Position numbers and translations under genes: made by a program
Assembly (NCBI GenBank): GCA_046302135.1
Contig: JBKCIQ010000011.1
Span: 1-48,021, forward strand
Direction of reading: 5' to 3'
DNA from: AM-1111 sp046302135
GTDB taxonomy: Bacteria > Bacteroidota > Bacteroidia > B-17B0 > Aurantibacillaceae
Length of the DNA stretch: 48,021 nucleotides
Shown: positions 41,335-48,021 of the stretch, piece after piece
How positions within the stretch are numbered: position 1 is the first letter of the stretch
Layout of the letters: every line of letters begins with the position of its first letter
The notes under the pieces: model-generated
Seen by the model: only the letters and a program-made list of their open reading frames with translations
What the model was told of the DNA's origin: nothing
Database searches by the model: none

Positions 41335-43305
41335 TTACTGATTTTTCTGTTGTGAAAGAAGTTCCTTTGCTCTCTTTAAGTCTATTCTCTCAGAATTTAA
41401 GAACGCTACCAGAAAAGCATCTTTGTACCCCAACTCTACAAGCTTTGTCTTATGAACGGACGCTGTTTCAAAATCACTGAAAATGCCGGATGTATACTTG
41501 TATACACCATTCAATTTATAGAAGGACACCTGCTCCAACTTGCTGATTTTAGAATCATTAGCCTTGATTTCTGTAGGCGATTGTAAAAACTGAACTTTAA
41601 AAAACACCTTGTTTTTATCAGCTGTATCGTTTTTTACTACAGAGTTTAGATTTGAATTAGTGTTTTGATTTTTATTTTTGAGTTGATCTTTAAGTTCGGC
41701 GATTTCTGCGATTTTCTTTTTAGGATATTCATCATCAGGCTTTATTAGGCTTGCCTGATAAAACTTAGATTTTGCATCATCCAGATGGTTCCCGGATAAC
41801 AGTTCGTCGCCTTGTTTCAAAAGGTCGGAGTAAGTGGTTTTTTCTTTATTTTCAATTGCTCTGATATCTGTAATTTTTTGTTTGGCAACAGAGTTGGTTG
41901 AATCAATTTTTAGTATTTCCCTGAATTTTTTTTCAGCTTCAAAATATTGTTTTTGTTGTAACAAAACATTTCCATCTTTTAATAACTCAGCGATCTGTGA
42001 ATTAGATTGGGCCAGAATTTGTTGTTCCTTTATTTTTTCTTCACAGAGCTTTATTTTTTCAGTGGGATAACTTTCTTTAGACATAATAGCCTGCGCTTCT
42101 TCATAATTTTTTTTTGCCTGGGAATAGTTTCCCGAATTAAAAAGTTTATCCCCCTGACCTATTAAATTTTGATACTTCTTTTTGGTGTTATTTATTGAAG
42201 TGATTCTTTCCTTTGATAACTTATCCCCGGGATTTAAAACAAGTACCTCATTATATTTTTTTTCTGCTTGACTATAATCTCCGATTTCAAAAAACCGCTC
42301 TGCTTCCTTAATCAGTTGTCTTTGTTTCTCATTATTGGTCATCTGAGTAGTATCCGATTCATCTTTAAAGTCTTCAATCTCCTTTAAATACGAACTATCC
42401 CCTTTTACAAGGTTTTCATTTACAAGAATTTCCATCTTCTCAACATCATCATCGAATTTTGTAGGGCTTCCTTCCACATCTGCTTTATATTTTCTGAATG
42501 CTCTAAATAACCCTGCAGCAAGATGATATTGACCTTTTTCAGAACCCAAAAACTTCTCTTCTTCAGGATTAGTCAAGTATCCAATTTCAGTAAGTACGCT
42601 TGGCATCTTGGTACGCCATAAAACCCATAAACTTTGTCGTTTAACACCTTTGTCTATTCTGCCAACTCTCGTTTTATATTCATTCTGAATTTCCGATGCA
42701 AATTTTACACTTTGCTCCACAAATGTTTCAGCAAACATGCTAAAAAGAATATAAGACTCATCTGAATTCGGATCAAAACCGTTATACGTGACCTTATAAT
42801 TATCTTCTAACAAAATGGCCGCATTTTCGCGCTTCATTACACTGGTTTTTCCAGCTTCATTTTTAATCCCCATCACGTATGTCTCGGATCCATAAGGTCT
42901 TTTATTAATCACATCTTTTCTTCGCTGTTTTCCGTTTACGACTTTAATTTCTGTATATGCTGCAGCATTACAATGAATAGAAATGAATAGATCTGCGTTG
43001 TTTCTGTTGGCAATTTGAGCTCTTTCCTCCAATTCAACAAACACATCGGTTTTACGGGTATAAATTACTTTAACATCTTTTAGTTTTTCAGTGATGAGCT
43101 TACCCAATTTTAAAGCAACGGCTAGCGTTACATCTTTTTCTCTATGATTAACCCCACTGCAACCCGGATCTTTTCCGCCGTGGCCAGCGTCTATTACAAT
43201 GGTTTTTACCTTTTTGGCCAAAGGAGGATTCGAAAAAGCATATTGAAACAATATTATTCCAATGCTTAAAAGCTTAATAACTAACTTATGATTAAAGAAT
43301 ATCAA
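41335..43305 (-). CDS. N-acetylmuramoyl-L-alanine amidase with TPR-like repeats and SPOR-like end
   Basis: A signal peptide (~to 25) precedes an Amidase_3 domain (~33-270) with zinc ligands in VIDAGHGGKDPG, the Glu of HREKDVTLAV and FISIHCNAA, and a catalytic Glu in VLTEIGYLTNPEE. Next come four TPR-like repeats (~325-540), each with a core such as GDYSQAEKKYNEVL, GNYSQAKKNYEEAQ, KQYFEAEKKFREIL and NHLDDAKSKFYQA. The C-terminal ~85 residues (FFKVQFLQSPTEI ... KYTSGIFSDFETASVHK) resemble a SPOR peptidoglycan-binding domain. It cleaves the amide bond linking stem peptides to glycan strands. The only canonical start is TTG at 43305; no ATG lies between the upstream in-frame stop and the mature domain. 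An ATT at 43278 (IKLLSIG) is another possibility. Confidence 0.9.
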   Translation of the reverse strand: MIFFNHKLVIKLLSIGIILFQYAFSNPPLAKKVKTIVIDAGHGGKDPGCSGVNHREKDVTLAVALKLGKLITEKLKDVKVIYTRKTDVFVELEERAQIANRNNADLFISIHCNAAAYTEIKVVNGKQRRKDVINKRPYGSETYVMGIKNEAGKTSVMKRENAAILLEDNYKVTYNGFDPNSDESYILFSMFAETFVEQSVKFASEIQNEYKTRVGRIDKGVKRQSLWVLWRTKMPSVLTEIGYLTNPEEEKFLGSEKGQYHLAAGLFRAFRKYKADVEGSPTKFDDDVEKMEILVNENLVKGDSSYLKEIEDFKDESDTTQMTNNEKQRQLIKEAERFFEIGDYSQAEKKYNEVLVLNPGDKLSKERITSINNTKKKYQNLIGQGDKLFNSGNYSQAKKNYEEAQAIMSKESYPTEKIKLCEEKIKEQQILAQSNSQIAELLKDGNVLLQQKQYFEAEKKFREILKIDSTNSVAKQKITDIRAIENKEKTTYSDLLKQGDELLSGNHLDDAKSKFYQASLIKPDDEYPKKKIAEIAELKDQLKNKNQNTNSNLNSVVKNDTADKNKVFFKVQFLQSPTEIKANDSKISKLEQVSFYKLNGVYKYTSGIFSDFETASVHKTKLVELGYKDAFLVAFLNSERIDLKRAKELLSQQKNQ

Positions 43306-43337
43306 ATTTAATCTGAAAACTTATTTTTTTAGTTTTG
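43303..43337. promoter_or_regulatory. Candidate back-to-back -7 elements between the amidase gene and lptD
   Basis: The minus strand reads TAAATTTG (43310-43303) and the plus strand TAGTTTTG (43330-43337), both exact TAnnTTTG matches, facing away from each other 19 bases apart. No good -33 TTTG is found at the usual distance for either. Each box ends with the TTG that is the only canonical start codon of its gene, so box and start cannot both be right. Confidence 0.35.
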
Positions 43338-45878
43338 CAAACGTTTTCTACTTACAAAGTTAACCCTGCCGTTCTGGAAGTATCAATTAAGAAATACTGC
43401 TTTATTACCATAACCCTGTTAATAACAGGTATAACCCATTGCTTCTCACAGGATACAAATGAAAAAATTGTAAAAAAAGACTCAATACAAAGCATCGATT
43501 TGAAATCTCCTGTTTTATACAAGGCTGAAGACAGTATCAGATTTGAAGCAAAAAATGAGATTATTTTCCTGTACGGAAATGCAGAAATAGATTTTGAAGG
43601 TATTAATCTTAAGGCCGAAAGAATTGAAATCAACTACAAAAACAACCAGGTCTTCGCGCACGGTGTTGTAGATAGTACAGGAAAATTAAGGGGAACACCG
43701 GTGTTTAAGGGTGAAGGTGAGACTATGGAATGCGAGGAAATAGTTTACAATCTAAAAAGTAAAAAGGGAAAAATTAAAAATATTACCACGAAGCAGGGAG
43801 ATCTATTGATAAAAGGTGAGAAAATAAAAAAAGACAGTAATGATGTAATGTATTTTAAAAATCTCTCCTGCATTCCATGCGAGTTCGAAGACTCAAAAAC
43901 TATGTTCAAGGCAAGTCGCGCAAAGGTAATTCCAAATGATAAAATCGTTACAGGCCCATTATATTTGTCTATCGCAGGTATTCCAACTCCTTTAGCACTT
44001 CCTTTTGGTTTTTTTCCCAACACCAGAAAAAGTAGTAAAAGCGGTTTAATCATACCTACATACGGAGAGTCCCCTAACCTTGGTTTTTTTCTTAAAGATG
44101 GCGGATTTTATTGGGCGATAGGCCCTAAAGCCGATATGCAAATAAGAGGAGACATTTACTCCTACGGCAGTTGGGCATTGAAAAATTTAATCAACTATGA
44201 TCTTAGGTATAAATTTAAAGGCAATCTGAACTTTGGTTATTCAGTTTTTAATACAGGCGAAAAAGAAATTCCCGAAGGAAACCCTGGAGCTATTACTCAG
44301 AGGAAAGACTTTTTTATCCGATGGACACATGCGCAAGATCCAAAATCTAACCCTAACTCAAGATTCAACGGAACAATAAATGCCGGTTCCAACTCATTTA
44401 ATCAGTTCAATGCTCAAAACTCAGGACAATATTTAACCAATACTTTTGCTTCCAATGTAAACTATTCAAAAACCTTGGAAGTAGGAACAATAAGCATAAA
44501 TGCACGTCACAATCAAAACACTCAGACAAAAATTGTAGAAATGTCAGTTCCTGAGGTAACATTCAATGTCAACAGATTTTTTCCTTTCAGAAATGAAAAC
44601 AGAGTAAGGCAAAATTTTTTAGACCGCTTAGGAATGAATTATTTATTTGAAACCAAGACAATTTTAACACAACCGGATTCCCTGTTTTTTAGGCAGGAAA
44701 GTTTAGATTCTGCAAGAACAGGAATTAAACATACGCTCCCAATCAGCACCAACATCACACTATTCAAGTTCATCACTTTTACTCCTTCAATGAATATTAC
44801 AGCGTGGAATTATTTTAATTACACAGGATACAGGTATGACTCAATAAACAATAAACTTATAAAGGAAAAAAACACAGGATTTAAATCAGCTTTTGATGGT
44901 AGTTTCAGTGGTACGCTTACAACGAAAGTTTATGGAAATTACTTTTTCAAAGGAAAAAAAATCAAGCAGATTCGTCATTTCATCATTCCTACAGTGAGTT
45001 TTAATTACAGGCCTGATTTAACAGGAAGTAATTTGGGTTTTTACAGAGAAGTACAAAGAGATACTCTTGGAAATACACTTAAATATTCTATTTTTCAGGA
45101 TGGAATATACGTAGGACCATCATCATCAAAGAGTGCACTCATAAATTATAACCTCAATAATAATTTAGAAGCAAAAATCAGACAAAAGACCGATACAGGT
45201 TTTGTAGAGAAAAAAATTGTACTTGTACAAAATTTCACTGTAAGTGGCGGGTTTGATTTAATGGCAAAAGAATTCCAAATGAGTCAGGTCAGCATGAATG
45301 CGAGAACCAAAATCTGGAAAAATATTGATGTGCTTGTAAATGGAAATTTTGACCCTTATTATTACAATATTGTTGAACAAAAAAGAGAAAATATTTTTGA
45401 ATTCACTAAAAGTGGAAAACTTGCCAGGTTCACGGGCGGTAACATTGCGATAAATACAAGTATTAGTAACTCAATTTTTAATTTGATTAACTCCTCACCA
45501 CAACTTACAAGCAACACTGAGCAAAAGAAAACAAACCAGACAAATAATGCCAACCCTTGGAGTCTAAACATTTATTACAACCTCAACTATTCAAAACCCG
45601 CAGCAATTGAAAACATTACACAAACTCTAAATATGAGTGGTGATTTTTATGTTACGAGCAAGTGGAGGGTTGGTTTTACAAGCGGTTACGATTTCATCAG
45701 AAAAGATCTCAGTTATACCAGCGTCAATATTTATCGTGATCTTCATTGTTGGGAAGCGCGATTTGACTGGGTACCCTTTGGCTTTAGAAAAAGATATTCA
45801 ATTTCAATCAATCTTAAAACCTCTATGTTGAGGGATATTCGTTTACCAAGAGTAAGAGAATGGTATGACAATTTGTAA
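43335..45878 (+). CDS. lptD: LptD-family LPS-assembly outer-membrane protein
   Basis: The 847-residue protein has a signal peptide (IKKYCFITITLLITG, ending near CFSQ, ~39), an OstA/beta-taco domain (~60-170: NAEIDFEGINLKAERIEINY, then EIVYNLKSKKGKIKNITTKQGDLLIKG in overlapping strands) and a large beta-barrel from ~205, opening with GIPTPLALPFGFFP. LptD inserts lipopolysaccharide into the outer leaflet. There is no ATG between an in-frame stop at 43314 and the mature domain. TTG at 43335 is the formal start; CTG at 43374 or ATT at 43386 (directly before AAG AAA, a typical signal-peptide beginning) are alternatives. It is divergent from the amidase operon and convergent with the HD gene. Confidence 0.9.
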   Translation: MQTFSTYKVNPAVLEVSIKKYCFITITLLITGITHCFSQDTNEKIVKKDSIQSIDLKSPVLYKAEDSIRFEAKNEIIFLYGNAEIDFEGINLKAERIEINYKNNQVFAHGVVDSTGKLRGTPVFKGEGETMECEEIVYNLKSKKGKIKNITTKQGDLLIKGEKIKKDSNDVMYFKNLSCIPCEFEDSKTMFKASRAKVIPNDKIVTGPLYLSIAGIPTPLALPFGFFPNTRKSSKSGLIIPTYGESPNLGFFLKDGGFYWAIGPKADMQIRGDIYSYGSWALKNLINYDLRYKFKGNLNFGYSVFNTGEKEIPEGNPGAITQRKDFFIRWTHAQDPKSNPNSRFNGTINAGSNSFNQFNAQNSGQYLTNTFASNVNYSKTLEVGTISINARHNQNTQTKIVEMSVPEVTFNVNRFFPFRNENRVRQNFLDRLGMNYLFETKTILTQPDSLFFRQESLDSARTGIKHTLPISTNITLFKFITFTPSMNITAWNYFNYTGYRYDSINNKLIKEKNTGFKSAFDGSFSGTLTTKVYGNYFFKGKKIKQIRHFIIPTVSFNYRPDLTGSNLGFYREVQRDTLGNTLKYSIFQDGIYVGPSSSKSALINYNLNNNLEAKIRQKTDTGFVEKKIVLVQNFTVSGGFDLMAKEFQMSQVSMNARTKIWKNIDVLVNGNFDPYYYNIVEQKRENIFEFTKSGKLARFTGGNIAINTSISNSIFNLINSSPQLTSNTEQKKTNQTNNANPWSLNIYYNLNYSKPAAIENITQTLNMSGDFYVTSKWRVGFTSGYDFIRKDLSYTSVNIYRDLHCWEARFDWVPFGFRKRYSISINLKTSMLRDIRLPRVREWYDNL

Positions 45879-45897
45879 AATTCTTGAGAGGTAAAAT

Positions 45898-47931
45898 TTA
45901 TCTTGGGTACTCAATTCTAACATGGTATATATTCATTAACCTGCGCTTGAATATCTTCTTTATTGAATTAATATCTTTGAATGTGATGTCCGAATTCAAA
46001 AACTGATTTTCTGCGATTTGAGAATCAATTATTGAATCAACCAACTGGTCTATACTCTGCGCATCATAATTCTTAATACTTCTTGAAGCCGCTTCAACAC
46101 TGTCTGCCATCATTAACACGGCGGTCTCCTTGGAAAAAGGTATAGGACCAGGATAGCGGAATAGCCTTTCATCAATGACCTCACCCGGATGAACACTCTG
46201 ATAATGCTTCAGGAAATAGCGTGTTGCAGTAGTACCATGGTGCGTTCTTATAAAATCAATAATTTGATCCGGTAGCTTATATTTTTTTGCCAGTTCGATG
46301 CCATCAATAACATGCTGTATAATGATTTTTGCACTTTCCTCATAAGGAAGCTCATCATGTGGGTTACCGTTTCCCATCCTGTTTTCTATGAAAAATCTAG
46401 GATTACTGATTTTTCCAATATCATGATACAATGCTCCGGCCCTTACCAATAATGCGTTTCCTCCTATTTTAAAAATTGCCTCCTCCGCAAGGTTTGCGAC
46501 CTGAAGTGAATGTTGAAAGGTGCCGGGGGATTTAACAGCAAGTTCACGCATTAATTCAGAATTAGATCCAGAAAGTTCCAATAATGTAAAATCTGAAATA
46601 AACCCAAACGATTTTTCACTGATATAAATTAATGGATAAGCAAGAAGTACAGCGGCTGAACCAATAGTAAAAGGTAGTATGTCCGACATATTAAAACTAA
46701 ATGTTGATGTCTCAATTATTAGTCTAATTGCGAGTTGTGCCAATAAACCCGTTATCAAAACCGCCATCATGGATGAGAGAAGCTGAGACCTTCTGCTTAA
46801 TGAAGCAACAGAAAATATAGCCGCTATTCCTGCGAATAATTCAACTATCATAAAAGAGAATCCATCAGAAGAAAAGAAGGAACCAATGATAACTGCATTA
46901 AGATGCGTAAACAAAGCCGTCCTGGTATCGAAAAAAGTTCTAACAACTATTGGGATGAGAGAAAATGGTATGAAATAAATGTATTCTTTGGAAACTACTG
47001 AAACTCTGCACGCTATCAGATTTATAAGAATAATGAGTAAAAAAATAAAAGTTATTTCAGAGTTCTTAGAGAATATTGTAGGTCTGAAGAAGTACAAAAA
47101 ACACATCATGACGGCTAGAGAAATTCCTACAGTAATTGTGTGGCCTATTAATAAATATCTTGACTCCCTCTTTCCATTTTCACTTCCCTGATTCAAATCT
47201 CTCCTGAAAGAATTCAAAATTTTTACTTTTTCAGAGGTAACAATTTCACCATTATTAATGATGCTTTGGCCTTTCTTGATCATTCCTCTCGAAGGTAAAA
47301 TGCTCGACAAACTCTGATTCAGGACCTTATCACTAAATTCTTTGTTATAGAAAACTGAAACGGCGAAATAATTTAATAGGGAGTCGTGTAGCATTTGACT
47401 TTCATTTGCAGGCAGTACACTTAGCCTTTCTTCTATAAACTTATTAGCTGAACTAATGGTGAAAAATTCACCCAGCTTGAATTCTTTCTCTTCATTGTTT
47501 TCTAGAATATAAACTATAAAATCAGATTTTTTATTTAAGGTAATTTCAGAAGTTTCAATTATTCCAGTTTTAAAAATTGTATCCAAAACCTCTTTTGCAA
47601 GCTTCTGATGATCATATTTTATTCGTCCTAAAAAACCATCCCTTTCCTCAACATTTAAAAAAGATTTACTTCTTGAAAAATAGAATTTTCTATTTGTTAA
47701 AATTTCTTTTTTTTCCTGATTTATTTCGCCGGCAGATTTATAAATTGGAAAATCAAATGGTGCATTAAGGTCCTCATATTGCCACGGATTTCCTTCGAGT
47801 CTCGCAGAATCATATCTGAAGGAACTCTCTCCCGGCATTAGAACAACAATTGCCGCAACCGAGAAAAAATAAAGTAGAAACTTATACCATAAAGAATGTT
47901 TGTCTCTAATGAAATTTATTAAACGACTCAT
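45898..47931 (-). CDS. 7TM-HD family phosphohydrolase (PgpH/YqfF-like)
   Basis: The start is put at the ATG at 47931 (MSRLINFIRDKHS, 677 residues) rather than the GTG at 47964, which adds an odd polar stretch. One transmembrane segment (~18-33) leads to a large periplasmic 7TMR-HDED-type domain (~45-250). Six or seven membrane helices (~258-440) follow, then a cytoplasmic HD domain with HSLQVANLAEEA, GALYHDIGKI (His503-Asp504) and THHGTTATRYF. In Firmicutes this family (PgpH) hydrolyses c-di-AMP; the same activity is plausible here but not shown by the sequence. The gene is convergent with lptD, 19 bases apart. Confidence 0.92.
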   Translation of the reverse strand: MSRLINFIRDKHSLWYKFLLYFFSVAAIVVLMPGESSFRYDSARLEGNPWQYEDLNAPFDFPIYKSAGEINQEKKEILTNRKFYFSRSKSFLNVEERDGFLGRIKYDHQKLAKEVLDTIFKTGIIETSEITLNKKSDFIVYILENNEEKEFKLGEFFTISSANKFIEERLSVLPANESQMLHDSLLNYFAVSVFYNKEFSDKVLNQSLSSILPSRGMIKKGQSIINNGEIVTSEKVKILNSFRRDLNQGSENGKRESRYLLIGHTITVGISLAVMMCFLYFFRPTIFSKNSEITFIFLLIILINLIACRVSVVSKEYIYFIPFSLIPIVVRTFFDTRTALFTHLNAVIIGSFFSSDGFSFMIVELFAGIAAIFSVASLSRRSQLLSSMMAVLITGLLAQLAIRLIIETSTFSFNMSDILPFTIGSAAVLLAYPLIYISEKSFGFISDFTLLELSGSNSELMRELAVKSPGTFQHSLQVANLAEEAIFKIGGNALLVRAGALYHDIGKISNPRFFIENRMGNGNPHDELPYEESAKIIIQHVIDGIELAKKYKLPDQIIDFIRTHHGTTATRYFLKHYQSVHPGEVIDERLFRYPGPIPFSKETAVLMMADSVEAASRSIKNYDAQSIDQLVDSIIDSQIAENQFLNSDITFKDINSIKKIFKRRLMNIYHVRIEYPR

Positions 47932-48021
47932 GCGCCTACAAAAAAAAGTATAATGCAAAATCACCTAACAAATTAGTTCATAAATTATTAACAAGGAATA
48001 CAAATAATTTTTCTTAACAAC

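Overview
The window is from a low-GC member of the Bacteroidota. The signs are SusC/SusD, several C-terminal type A sorting domains for the type IX secretion system (T9SS), a Bacteroidota-style LptD/amidase/MCE/Fe-S neighbourhood, AT-rich leaders without clear Shine-Dalgarno sequences, and TAnnTTTG-like -7 promoter elements. The family or genus cannot be fixed from this sequence alone. No tRNA, rRNA, CRISPR array, insertion sequence or phage gene was seen. No gene-free stretch exceeds about 220 bases.

Bases 1-11728 (plus strand) hold the end of a T9SS-exported protein and a terminator. After these comes a tightly packed ten-kilobase operon that looks like a beta-glucan utilisation locus. It contains a Nudix/winged-helix regulator of the NrtR type, a clan GH-A glycosidase (possibly GH158-like), two consecutive outer-membrane beta-barrel proteins of unrecognised family, a surface lipoprotein, a CBM11-like/CBM9-like protein, a GH3 beta-glucosidase and a GH16 lipoprotein. 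It has no SusC/SusD pair of its own. The two unknown barrels occupy the place where the glycan importer would be expected.

Bases 11753-28619 (minus strand, convergent with the first operon) are an alpha-glucan (starch/maltodextrin) operon. In transcription order it encodes a periplasmic GH13, an MFS sugar transporter, beta-phosphoglucomutase, GH65 maltose phosphorylase, a T9SS-exported GH13 amylase, a SusA-like neopullulanase, a GH31 alpha-glucosidase, SusC and SusD. Recognisable SusE/SusF are missing. Maltose entering the cytoplasm would be phosphorolysed to glucose and beta-glucose 1-phosphate, then converted to glucose 6-phosphate.

Bases 28837-33405 (plus strand, divergent from the alpha-glucan operon) encode the Entner-Doudoroff route: zwf, pgl, edd and eda. 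The glucose 6-phosphate made by the neighbouring operon is the substrate of Zwf, so the two operons form one catabolic line from starch to pyruvate. In this sequence eda carries a one-base frameshift in an A-run.

Bases 33428-37036 (minus strand) carry a large multidomain secreted GH13 with a T9SS signal and a small T9SS-exported protein. The small protein is related to the partial protein at the left edge, so a similar domain brackets the carbohydrate region.

Bases 37209-47931 are mostly housekeeping envelope genes: a SLOG-fold protein, a conserved hypothetical, an HdrB-like/HdrC-like iron-sulfur pair, an MCE/MlaD protein, a peptidoglycan amidase with TPR-like repeats, divergent lptD, and a 7TM-HD phosphohydrolase. 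The amidase and lptD both lack any ATG near the expected start.
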